Source: Methanofollis sp.
Lineage (GTDB): Archaea > Halobacteriota > Methanomicrobia > Methanomicrobiales > Methanofollaceae
Assembly: GCA_028696365.1 (NCBI GenBank)
Contig: JAQVHG010000093.1
Location: 1-8,241, forward strand
Length of the DNA: 8,241 bases
Reading direction: 5' to 3'
In this document: positions 1-5,912 of the stretch, one piece after another
How the letters are laid out: every line of letters begins with the position of its first letter
Numbering within the stretch: the first letter of the stretch is position 1
Notes under the pieces: generated by a model
Database searches by the model: none
What the model saw: the letters and a program-made list of their open reading frames with translations, nothing else
Told to the model about the DNA's origin: nothing
Program-made: the position numbers and the translations under genes

Positions 1-855
1 CTCAAGGTGGGCGTCGACCCATTTCGCCGCCGCATCTTCGGCTTCCATGCCTTCTTCAATATCGAGCATCACGCTGTTCATATCCTCAGCAGTCCAGTGG
101 AACCGTTCCAGGATCCCATAGGCCTCTGGATCGTCCTTGGCCAGACCCTGGCGTGCAAAGGTGGCGATATATTCGTCCTTCCCGAAGACATCCAGGGGTT
201 CGTCCAGGAACTTCAGATCCCAGCGTGCGAACTTCCAGTGCGGCACCCATCCCGTGACCACGACCCACTTGTCGCGGTCGACCCCTCTTTTCAAGGCGCT
301 GACCATCCCGGCAGTGGAACTCGGAACCAGTTCATAGTCCAGGTTGTATGCTTCAATCAATTTCTCAGCAGTGTGCATGGTCCCTGACCCAGGGTCGATC
401 CCATAGATCTTCCCGCCAAACTTCTCTTTGACGGCCGGGTCATTGAGGTCTTCCACTGAGCCGATGGTCACATAGGTCGGAACGACCAGCCCGATGAGTG
501 CCCCGCCTTCGAGGTTCTTCCTGACCAGATCGATCTCATCACCATATTTATCCCAATAGACTTTCTGTGTCACCGGGAGCCAGCCTGAGACCGAGCAGTC
601 AATGCTTCCCTGTGCCAGTCCCTCAAAGAGGGGGGCAGCGTCGATAGCAGTGATGGTGACATCATAGCCTGCTTTCTCAAAGACCTGCTTGATCACGTTG
701 GTGCTTGCGATCTCAGAGTCCCAGAGGACATATCCGATGGAGATCGACTTCTGTTCAGAAGACTGTGCACCTGTGCCGGTGCATCCGGCAGTGAGAACCG
801 ATGCAACGACAAGGAAGCCGATAAAGAGGTATACTAGATTTTTGATGTGTTTCAT
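1..855 (-). CDS. opuAC: Glycine betaine-type ABC transporter substrate-binding lipoprotein, second copy, 3' end outside window
   Basis: This is an extracytoplasmic solute-binding lipoprotein of the OpuAC/ProX family, expected to capture glycine betaine or a related quaternary amine and pass it to a membrane permease. Reading the minus strand from the ATG at 855 gives 285 uninterrupted codons; only about 10 C-terminal residues are lost at the window edge. The N-terminus is a lipoprotein signal: short basic start, hydrophobic core, then lipobox LTAGC with lipidated Cys25 and a Ser/Gln/Gly-rich linker. Family motifs follow: GYVLWDSE (Trp45), SGWLP (Trp92), VVPTYVTI, and VVTGWVPHWKFARWDLKFL (Trp203). 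The three Trp match those that form the aromatic cage for the ligand in OpuAC. It closely resembles the copy at 2122-3006 but is separated from the transporter operon by a pseudogene and has its own upstream region of about 235 nt, so it is probably transcribed separately. Substrate may differ; betaine is inferred from family. Confidence 0.92.
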   Translation of the reverse strand, partial: MKHIKNLVYLFIGFLVVASVLTAGCTGTGAQSSEQKSISIGYVLWDSEIASTNVIKQVFEKAGYDVTITAIDAAPLFEGLAQGSIDCSVSGWLPVTQKVYWDKYGDEIDLVRKNLEGGALIGLVVPTYVTIGSVEDLNDPAVKEKFGGKIYGIDPGSGTMHTAEKLIEAYNLDYELVPSSTAGMVSALKRGVDRDKWVVVTGWVPHWKFARWDLKFLDEPLDVFGKDEYIATFARQGLAKDDPEAYGILERFHWTAEDMNSVMLDIEEGMEAEDAAAKWVDAHLE

Positions 856-902
856 TCAGATCACACAGCACTGCAGGATCTCTCTCATGCAGTATGATTG
901 GG

Positions 903-910
903 CTATAAGT
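903..910 (-). promoter_or_regulatory. Candidate TATA box for the outer substrate-binding gene
   Basis: On the minus strand this reads CTTATAGC, about 50 nt before the ATG at 855. Placed 25 nt before a start site, it would give a leader of roughly 25 nt, normal for archaea. A second AT-rich candidate, reading TTTAAAAAAAT near 1018-1029, lies farther upstream. No strong GGAGG ribosome site precedes the ATG; only GTGATC, which fits the far end of the archaeal anti-SD, is seen at close spacing. The assignment is by position and composition only. Confidence 0.35.
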
Positions 911-919
911 CCTGGGCCA

Positions 920-961
920 GACCGAGGGTGCAGAACGGTGGTTTCACTCTTCGCCTCGGTC
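920..961. repeat. 8-bp inverted repeat upstream of the outer substrate-binding gene
   Basis: GACCGAGG (920-927) is perfectly complementary to CCTCGGTC (954-961), with a 26-nt spacer. A GGGC block next to each arm extends the match if a 2-nt bulge is allowed. It lies 65-106 nt upstream of the ATG at 855, just upstream of the TATA candidate, where an archaeal activator could bind. It could also be chance in a GC-rich stretch. Confidence 0.35.
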
Positions 962-1089
962 GCCCTCCAGTGTTTCGACAAGAAGTATGCTAGATTTGGC
1001 TACGTGTCCGATGCCATTTTTTTAAATAATGGTTGAGAGAGGCGGCGGCCCGGACTTTTACCCAAAAAATAGAATGGTTGTCTATCCTT

Positions 1090-1622
1090 TTATGCCTTGC
1101 TGCCGATCCAGCCCTTGATCTGGTCAAGATGGGCTTTGACCCACTTTTCTGCCGCCTCCTCAGGCTTCATGCCGTGATCTTCTATGTCGTACATCACCGA
1201 GGCCATCTCTTCTGACGTCCAGGTGAAGCGTTCCATGACCGCATAGAGGTCGGGCATCTCGTCTTTGAGTCCTTACCTGGTGAAGATGGCGATATACTCC
1301 TCATCATCGTACGCGTTCAGGTTCTCAAGATATTTCAGGTTCCACCTGATGAACTTCCAGTGCGGCGAGATCCTTACCTCGCTGCCAGACTGGAGCGTAT
1401 ACTCGAAGACCATACTCCTCGATCGCCCCTTTGGTGCCCTGCATGATCATCCCGGCGCCGGGTTCGATGCCGATGATTGTCACGCCAAATTTTCCCCTGG
1501 CACTGTTCAATTTATCGATCGAGTCGATGGGGACATACTCGGGGACGGCCAGACCACACCGTGTCCCGATGAGGTTCTTGCGTACAAAATCGATCTCGTC
1601 CTCGTATTTTTCCAGAGCATAT
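1090..1622 (-). pseudogene. Decayed third OpuAC-type substrate-binding gene
   Basis: Minus-strand translation recovers an OpuAC-like protein in pieces. The first recognisable piece, from about 1622, starts at ALEKYEDEIDFVRKNL and runs through the IEPGAG region to AIEEYGL. One extra base near 1405 shifts the frame; the next frame continues EYTLQSGSE and then jumps to SPHWKF, so about 22 codons including the VVTGW segment are missing near 1372-1380. After IAIFTR there is an in-frame TAA at 1273-1275, followed by an intact C-terminus (GLKDEMPDLYAVMERFTW to GWIGSKA) ending at the TAA at 1090-1092. The signal peptide, lipobox and first two ligand-binding Trp regions are absent, and the third Trp lies in the deleted part. 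It differs from both intact copies (for example IEPGAGMIMQ), so it is an older paralogue rather than a fresh duplicate. It cannot encode a working binding protein. Confidence 0.9.
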
Positions 1623-1735
1623 CCCCAAACTCTCTAGGGGTGAAAATCTCCTTGAACTGAAGTGTTTCCTTCCAGAAATTCTAAACTCTCTCCTCGACCG
1701 GGGGGCGACCAGCCCCACGCAGAGATAGTCGTTAA

Positions 1736-1798
1736 GAGGTTTTCTACAAAGCCGGTTTTTCTCATGGTCATCAATCAAAATAGAAAGACTCTGTAGAA
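1736..1798. repeat. Imperfect inverted repeat with TTCTACARAG ends, possible small mobile-element remnant
   Basis: TTCTACAAAG (1742-1751) and CTCTGTAGAA (1789-1798, the complement of TTCTACAGAG) face each other across an AT-rich centre of 37 nt, matching at 9 of 10 positions. The left part, GAGGTTTTCTACAAAGCC at 1736-1753, matches 16 of 18 bases of GAGGATTTCTACAGAGCC at 8142-8159 on the same strand. Recurrence in two separate intergenic regions plus the inverted pairing suggests the ends of a short non-autonomous element. No transposase is present and no target-site duplication was identified. Confidence 0.4.
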
Positions 1799-2005
1799 TT
1801 TGGCATGAACCCGGGGTTCAAGCATACGCGGTTGAAAATTAATCTCCGCTTGCTCTTTCTCATTTCAAGACAGGAGAATCGGAGAGGATCGAGCTCTATC
1901 GCCACCCCTACCTATCGTCGTCATTGGGTTCAAGGAGGCGCAACCCCCCGGCACGAGATTGGAATGAAAATTCTGCGATTGAAGGCGGCACGCCTGATCA
2001 TCACA

Positions 2006-2070
2006 CCGTCCTACATCTTCACATCGGGGGCGCGGCCCCAGTGAGAAGACGGAGGAAGGCGGAAGAATCA
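2006..2070. repeat. GC-rich hairpin repeat, copy 1
   Basis: A perfect GGGGC-GCG-GCCCC hairpin (2027-2039) is preceded by CATCTTC and followed by CCCCAGTGA and an AGGCGGAAGAA block. The same order (CATGCTC, GC-rich run, CCCCAGTGA, AGGCGGATGAA) occurs at about 8056-8120, with roughly 60-65% identity by eye. Both lie in gene-free DNA beyond the 3' end of a gene. Function is unknown. Confidence 0.4.
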
Positions 2071-2106
2071 CGCGTGCACCTATAATGGGCGAGAATATAT
2101 TAAAAT

Positions 2107-2121
2107 CAGAAAAAAAGAGAA
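2107..2121 (-). terminator. Candidate U-rich transcription end after the first binding-protein gene
   Basis: Immediately after the TAA (2122-2124) the minus strand reads TTCTCTTTTTTTCTGATTTT. An oligo-T tract right after the last gene of an operon is the usual archaeal termination signal and does not need a hairpin. It would end the ATPase-permease-binding protein transcript here, leaving the pseudogene and the outer copy outside it. Confidence 0.5.
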
Positions 2122-3006
2122 TTATGCCTTCCCAAGCCAGGCATTGACCTGGTCGGGGTGGGCGTCGATCCACTTCTTTGCGGCGTCCTCATGGGACATG
2201 CCATCCTCGATATCGAGCATCACCGACTCCATGTCTTCTGGAGTCCAGTAGAAGCGTTCGAGAATCGCGTAGGCCTCAGGGTCGTCCTCGGCAAGGCCAG
2301 GGCGTGCAAGCGTGCCGAGATACTCTTCACCGCCAAAGACGCCCTTCGGATCCTCGAGGTACTTCAGATCCCAGCGGGAGAACTTCCAGTGTGGGGTCCA
2401 CCCGGTGACCACGATCCATTCGGCCCGGTCGACCGCCTTCTTCAGGGACGCGGCCATGCCGGCGCTTGAACTATAGACAAGGTCATAGTCGAGGCCATAT
2501 TCCTCGATCGCGTCTTCGGCGTTATTTACGACCCCGGCACCTGCGTCGATGCCGACGATCTTTCCGTCGAACTTGTCCTTGACCTCGTTCATCTCTTCAA
2601 TGGAGTCGATGGTCACATAGGTCGGGACGACCAGCCCGATCTTGGCACCTTCGAGGTTCTTGCCGACAAAGTCGAGCTGGTCCCCGTACTCGTCCATGTA
2701 GGCCTTCTGGGTTCTTGGAAGCCAGGCAGAGACAGTGCAGTCCACGTCACCGCTGACGATAGCCTGGTAAAGCGGCGCGGCGTCGACAGCGGTGATGGTG
2801 ACGTCATACCCGGCCTTCTCGAAGACCTGCTTGACCACATTGGTGCTTGCGATCTCGGAGTCCCAGAGGACATACCCGATGGTGATCGATTTCTGTTCTG
2901 TTGGCTGTGCGTCTCCGCCACCACCGCCGGTGCACCCGGCGGTGAGGACGAGTGCCACTGCAAGGAGGCCGCAGAGGATGAATCCGATTTTGCTGTTCTT
3001 TTTCAT
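2122..3006 (-). CDS. opuAC: Glycine betaine ABC transporter substrate-binding lipoprotein
   Basis: This is the operon's own ligand receptor, anchored outside the membrane by lipid, delivering betaine-type osmolytes to the permease encoded 24 nt upstream. From the ATG at 3006 it has 294 residues, close to the size of Bacillus OpuAC. Residues 1-25 form a lipoprotein signal with lipobox LTAGC (Cys25), followed by a Gly-rich linker. Cage tryptophans are Trp48 (GYVLWDSE), Trp95 (SAWLP) and Trp203 (TGWTPHWKF); other family blocks are VVPTYVTIDSIEEMN, VGIDAGAG and the C-terminal AAKKWIDAHPDQVNAWL. A GTG nine bases upstream (3015) could also start it, but the ATG puts the basic signal-peptide start first and aligns with the copy at 1-855. 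No GGAGG ribosome site is seen; GTGATT precedes the ATG. Binding of betaine rather than proline betaine, choline or carnitine is inferred. Confidence 0.95.
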   Translation of the reverse strand: MKKNSKIGFILCGLLAVALVLTAGCTGGGGGDAQPTEQKSITIGYVLWDSEIASTNVVKQVFEKAGYDVTITAVDAAPLYQAIVSGDVDCTVSAWLPRTQKAYMDEYGDQLDFVGKNLEGAKIGLVVPTYVTIDSIEEMNEVKDKFDGKIVGIDAGAGVVNNAEDAIEEYGLDYDLVYSSSAGMAASLKKAVDRAEWIVVTGWTPHWKFSRWDLKYLEDPKGVFGGEEYLGTLARPGLAEDDPEAYAILERFYWTPEDMESVMLDIEDGMSHEDAAKKWIDAHPDQVNAWLGKA

Positions 3007-3030
3007 GTGAATCACGGAGATGGGAAATTA

Positions 3031-3879
3031 TTATTCGGTACGCTTGGGTGCGAAACTCTGAGTCACGCGGTCGAGGATGATCGCGATGATCACGATCGCA
3101 AGCCCCCCTTCGAACCCAAGGCCGATGTCGAGACGCTGGATCCCCTCAAGCACCTTGTAGCCAAGGCCCTGAGCCCCGATCATGGCGGCGATGACCACCA
3201 TCGAGAGGGCCATCATGATACACTGGTTGATACCTGCCATGATCGTCGGCATGGCAACAGGCAGTTGCACCTTGACCAACTTCTGTCTCTCGGTTGTACC
3301 AAAGGCGTCGGCGAGTTCGACCAGTTCCTTGGGTACCTGCTGGATCCCGAGGGCCGTGAGCCTGACCACCGGGGGCATCGCGAAGATGACCGTGGCGATC
3401 ATGCCAGGCACATTCCCGAGGCCGAAGAAGACCACGGCCGGGATGAGATAGACGAAGGCTGGCATCGTCTGCATAAAGTCAAGGCACGGCTTGACGAGTT
3501 GGTGTGTGACCTCTGAACGCGCTGCCAGGATACCAGTCGGGATCCCGAAGATGAGCGCAAAGAGTGTAGACGACAGGACCAGGGCAAGTGTCTCCATTGC
3601 GAGGGACCAGAGTTGGAGATCCCAGATGAGGAAGAGCCCAAGCACTGAACCGATGGCAAGTTTGGTGTCGCGTTTGGTAACAAGCCAGACTAGCAATGAC
3701 GCCAGGATGATAAAGACCGGCGCCGGGAGGACGAGAAGGAGATATTTTATCCCCTCGATGATCCAGTCCAGCCCGTCGCTGATCCAGTCCAGGACGACAG
3801 CAAAGTTGATCTCGATCCATTCGACAAGGGCCTCGACGGCGTCGCCGAGCGGGATCTTTGGGAGTTCAAACGAATTCAT
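3031..3879 (-). CDS. opuAB: Glycine betaine ABC transporter permease (ProW/OpuAB family)
   Basis: This is the membrane subunit forming the translocation channel of the importer; two copies would pair with two ATPases. The 282 residues equal the usual OpuAB length. An amphipathic N-terminus (residues 1-43) is followed by hydrophobic segments at about 44-68, 72-91, 93-118, 136-178, 218-240 and 258-270. The ABC-permease cytoplasmic loop (EAA motif) is at about 187-207 (ELADAFGTTERQKLVKVQLP), the contact for the ATPase. MQTMPAFVYLIPAVVFFG (136-153) and FAMPPVVRLT (166-175) are typical of ProW-type permeases. The ATG at 3879 overlaps the ATPase stop (ATGA), and a GGAGG inside the ATPase gene (3887-3891 on the minus strand) lies 7 nt away, so the two are translationally coupled. 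Unlike some Gram-positive OpuA systems, the binding domain is not fused to it. Confidence 0.95.
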   Translation of the reverse strand: MNSFELPKIPLGDAVEALVEWIEINFAVVLDWISDGLDWIIEGIKYLLLVLPAPVFIILASLLVWLVTKRDTKLAIGSVLGLFLIWDLQLWSLAMETLALVLSSTLFALIFGIPTGILAARSEVTHQLVKPCLDFMQTMPAFVYLIPAVVFFGLGNVPGMIATVIFAMPPVVRLTALGIQQVPKELVELADAFGTTERQKLVKVQLPVAMPTIMAGINQCIMMALSMVVIAAMIGAQGLGYKVLEGIQRLDIGLGFEGGLAIVIIAIILDRVTQSFAPKRTE

Positions 3880-5096
3880 TCTTCATCCTCCTCACCGTTG
3901 CTGGTGACGTCCAGTGCACCAAGGAGGGACCCTCTCACAATGACCCCCTTGAGTCGGTTGTTCTCATCGACGACCGCGACCGGATACTGGGTCGTGGCCA
4001 CGAGTCCCATCAGGTCACGGACAGGGGTGTCAGGGCGTGTGACTGGAGTGTCGGTGATCAGGATATCCTCGATGTTTGTCTTCTTTGCCCGTGCCGCCGC
4101 GACAGCGTCTTCAACGGCTACTAAGCCTCTGAAGGTCTTCCCCTTCCCGACCGCAAAGATCGTCGAGATCCCATGGTCTTCCATCAGTTTCATGGCGACC
4201 CTTGGACCGGAGACGATCGAGACCACCGGGTCGGGGTTTTTCATGACGCCCTCGGCAGTGAGCACCTTGGTCATGTCGACCCCGGCGACAAAGCTTGCCA
4301 CATAGTCGTCGGCCGGAGAGGAGAGGATCTCCTCGGGCGTACCGACCTGGACGACGGCACCGTCCTTCATCAGGGCGATCCGGTTCCCGAGTTTGAGGGC
4401 CTCGTCGAGGTCGTGGGTCACGAAGATGATCGTCTTGTTTAACTCGTTCTGAAGGTCAAGGAGTTCGTCCTGCATCCCAGTCCTGATAATGGGATCAAGA
4501 GCGCTGAAGGCCTCGTCCATCAGGAGAATGCCGGGATCGCTTGCGAGTGCACGGGCCAGACCGACACGCTGCTTCATCCCGCCAGAGAGTGCGCTAGGCA
4601 TGCTCTCTTCATATTCGGCAAGTCCAACCATCTTGATGGTCTTTTTTGCCTTTTCAAGCCGCTCTTCTTCAGGCATCCCCTGGACTTCCAGCCCAAATGC
4701 GACATTCTCAATGACACTCCGGTGAGGAAGGAGGGCAAAGTTCTGGAAGACCATACCCAGTTTCTCCCGTCGTAAGTTCCTGAGTTCATCATCTCCAAGC
4801 GAGGCGATGTCGATCCCGTCGATGAGGACCTCTCCTGAGGTCGGTTTGATCAATCGGTTTGTACACCTGAGAAGAGTAGACTTGCCTGAGCCTGAGAGGC
4901 CCATGACCACAAATATTTCACCCTCTTGAACAGAGATATTCACATCTCTGAGGCCGACGGTCTGCCCGGTCTTCTCCAGGATCTCTTCCTTGGACCGTCC
5001 TTCCTTGATGAGAGGGAGTGCATCTGTGGGATGTTTTCCGAAAATTTTATACAGAGATTTGATGACGAGTTTGGGTTTTACCATCTCCTGTTCCAT
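3876..5096 (-). CDS. opuAA: Glycine betaine ABC transporter ATP-binding protein with C-terminal CBS-type region (ProV/OpuAA family)
   Basis: This cytoplasmic ATPase powers betaine import. From the ATG at 5096 it has 406 residues. All nucleotide-binding motifs are intact: Walker A GLSGSGKST (67-75 region), Q-loop Gln118, signature LSGGMKQR (170-177), Walker B ILLMDEAFSALD (190-201) and switch His228 (VTHDLDEA). The N-terminal LYKIFG plus a GRSKEEILEKTG helix is the ProV-specific extension. The region after about residue 278 fits the paired CBS domains that sense ionic strength in OpuA. An upstream ATG at 5222 would keep the frame open, but the extra 42 residues have no family similarity and would run through a palindrome. 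The start at 5096 has GGAGG five bases upstream (5102-5106) and gives the normal ProV N-terminus. It is the first gene of the operon. The acidic tail (GEEDEE) resembles the charged C-termini of related proteins. Confidence 0.95.
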   Translation of the reverse strand: MEQEMVKPKLVIKSLYKIFGKHPTDALPLIKEGRSKEEILEKTGQTVGLRDVNISVQEGEIFVVMGLSGSGKSTLLRCTNRLIKPTSGEVLIDGIDIASLGDDELRNLRREKLGMVFQNFALLPHRSVIENVAFGLEVQGMPEEERLEKAKKTIKMVGLAEYEESMPSALSGGMKQRVGLARALASDPGILLMDEAFSALDPIIRTGMQDELLDLQNELNKTIIFVTHDLDEALKLGNRIALMKDGAVVQVGTPEEILSSPADDYVASFVAGVDMTKVLTAEGVMKNPDPVVSIVSGPRVAMKLMEDHGISTIFAVGKGKTFRGLVAVEDAVAAARAKKTNIEDILITDTPVTRPDTPVRDLMGLVATTQYPVAVVDENNRLKGVIVRGSLLGALDVTSNGEEDEE

Positions 5097-5101
5097 GAAT
5101 G

Positions 5102-5106
5102 CCTCC
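5102..5106 (-). promoter_or_regulatory. Ribosome binding site deciding the ATPase start
   Basis: The minus strand reads GGAGG here, five bases before the ATG at 5096. It supports this start over the in-frame ATG at 5222, which has no such site, and over the ATG at 5084. Confidence 0.8.
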
Positions 5107-5197
5107 GCAGAGTGGTCTCTTGATTCCTGCAAGGGGTGCACTAAAGATATGCCCGAGCAATTTGCAGGTGTTCTGCCAAACCCTGTCAGGACCCATG

Positions 5198-5222
5198 TTG
5201 AACACCAGACCGTGGTGTTCAA
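5198..5222. promoter_or_regulatory. Perfect 10-bp dyad in the leader of the betaine transporter operon
   Basis: TTGAACACCA (5198-5207) and TGGTGTTCAA (5213-5222) are exact reverse complements around GACCG. The site lies 102-126 nt upstream of the ATPase ATG and between that gene and the AT-rich promoter block. A further half-site-like GGTGTTC occurs at 5167-5173, 47 nt from the dyad's own GGTGTTC at 5214-5220. It may be an operator for a dimeric repressor or, since it probably lies in the transcribed leader, an RNA hairpin. No T tract directly follows the arm in the minus direction, so a simple terminator is less likely. Confidence 0.65.
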
Positions 5223-5293
5223 AACGAGATGTTTTTTTGCGTTCTGACAGTAAGCAGGGACCTTTATTCTGGTCTTTTACACGTTCGTAGTAA

Positions 5294-5308
5294 TGGTATA
5301 AATATATT
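5294..5308 (-). promoter_or_regulatory. Candidate TATA element for the betaine transporter operon
   Basis: The minus strand reads AATATATTTATACC in an AT island that stands out from the GC-rich surroundings. A start about 25 nt downstream would fall near 5270, giving a leader of roughly 170 nt that contains the dyad at 5198-5222. The AT block is nearly symmetric, so strand choice rests on gene positions. Confidence 0.45.
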
Positions 5309-5318
5309 TTTCATTTGG

Positions 5319-5330
5319 ATTATATATGAT
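5319..5330 (+). promoter_or_regulatory. Candidate TATA element for the ACT-homoserine dehydrogenase operon
   Basis: ATTATATATGAT on the plus strand lies about 100 nt upstream of the ATG at 5421. A start near 5350 would leave a leader of about 70 nt. It sits beside the minus-strand element, making this a compact divergent promoter region. Confidence 0.45.
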
Positions 5331-5420
5331 AACTATAGAGGCCGGTAACTGATGCGCTCATATGGAAGGCTTATTTTGCCGGGATGTAAATATTAGAACG
5401 GTGGTTTGTTGCAGGTTTCT

Positions 5421-5912
5421 ATGAAGATCGAGGTGAAAGATGCTCCCGGCCAGTTGGTAGACGCCCTGCAGCCGATCTCTGAGGTCGGCGGGAATATTAT
5501 GGCGGTCATCCATGAGTGGGACCCGACCTTGAGGCCGAAGACACGTATCGTCCAGGTGGTTCTTGAGATCACTGGCGATCGTCTCGACGACCTTATCAGG
5601 ATCCTCAAGGCACGAGGGGTCTCGATTCTTGGGATCGGAGAAGAGCGTCTCCTGATGAAACGGAGTGTCATTATGATTGGGCATATCATGCACACCGACC
5701 TCTCAAACACAGTCGGGTCGATCGACCAGACTGGGTTTGCCGAGGTGGTGGAGATGCATGTGACCATGCCAGGCATAAACCAGCGGTCCTCCGCCCTCCT
5801 CACAATATCTGCAACCAATGAGGAAAATATGGAGTGTGCAATGGAAATTCTCAGGTCGGTGGCAAGGGAAAAAGACTTGCTCCTGGTCGAGACAATGGAG
5901 GAAGCCGCATGA
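5421..5912 (+). CDS. Stand-alone ACT-domain protein, predicted allosteric regulator of homoserine dehydrogenase
   Basis: This is a small cytoplasmic amino-acid-binding protein of 163 residues, of the kind grouped as archaeal ACT-domain predicted regulators of homoserine dehydrogenase (COG2061, from memory). Residues 1-75 form a clear ACT fold: MKIEVKDAPGQLVDALQPIS, then GGNIMAVIHEWDP, a beta strand with conserved VQVVLEI, and the helix DRLDDLIRILKARGVSILGI. Residues 80-160 look like a second alpha/beta half of similar layout. The ATG at 5421 is preferred over the TTG at 5406 because it opens the ACT strand directly and has a partial ribosome site (AGGT, 5413-5416). Its stop overlaps the ATG of homoserine dehydrogenase (ATGA, 5909-5912). 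Since that enzyme here lacks its own ACT domain, this protein probably confers feedback control, by threonine or another end product; the ligand is not visible. Confidence 0.88.
   Translation: MKIEVKDAPGQLVDALQPISEVGGNIMAVIHEWDPTLRPKTRIVQVVLEITGDRLDDLIRILKARGVSILGIGEERLLMKRSVIMIGHIMHTDLSNTVGSIDQTGFAEVVEMHVTMPGINQRSSALLTISATNEENMECAMEILRSVAREKDLLLVETMEEAA

Larger units (their letters stand above)
1623..2121. other. Intergenic region of about 500 bp with repeat remnants and no convincing gene
   Basis: No open frame here has coding character. The longest ones encode Arg/Pro/Ser-rich strings with no family motif, no ribosome site and no fit with the flanking genes. The stretch contains an imperfect inverted repeat (1742-1798), a GC hairpin with a relative at the right end of the window (about 2006-2070), and the U-rich end signal of the gene at 2122-3006. 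The lost 5' half of the pseudogene should have lain at its low-coordinate side, but I could not recognise it. Confidence 0.6.

Noticed and set aside
7..387. Plus-strand open frame of 126 codons at the left edge
   Set aside because: It lies antisense to the intact binding-protein gene, and the same antisense pattern recurs opposite the paralogue at 2158-2469, as expected of a shadow of conserved coding sequence.
1273..1275. In-frame TAA in the decayed binding-protein gene read as recoding
   Set aside because: TAA is not the pyrrolysine codon (TAG), and the same gene also has a frameshift, a deletion and a missing start.
1512..1778. Minus-strand frame of 88 codons before the pseudogene
   Set aside because: It reads the pseudogene's 5' end in the wrong frame; upstream residues (Arg/Ser-rich) match neither a binding protein nor a transposase that I recognise.
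1805..2044. Plus-strand frame of 79 codons in the gene-poor region
   Set aside because: Low-complexity basic product, no ribosome site, no recognisable motif, and it runs through the GC-hairpin repeat.
5097..5222. N-terminal extension of the ATPase from the ATG at 5222
   Set aside because: The added 42 residues do not resemble ProV/OpuAA, no ribosome site precedes it, and a good GGAGG sits before the ATG at 5096.
5395..5407. 13-base AGAACGGTGGTTT repeated exactly at 932-944
   Set aside because: One 13-mer match in about 8 kb is near chance expectation, and the two copies do not hold the same position relative to a gene start.
5834..5908. N-terminal extension of homoserine dehydrogenase from the ATG at 5834
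   Set aside because: It would lie inside the ACT gene in another frame and precede the Rossmann glycine motif by unrelated residues; the ATG at 5909 has GGAGG upstream.
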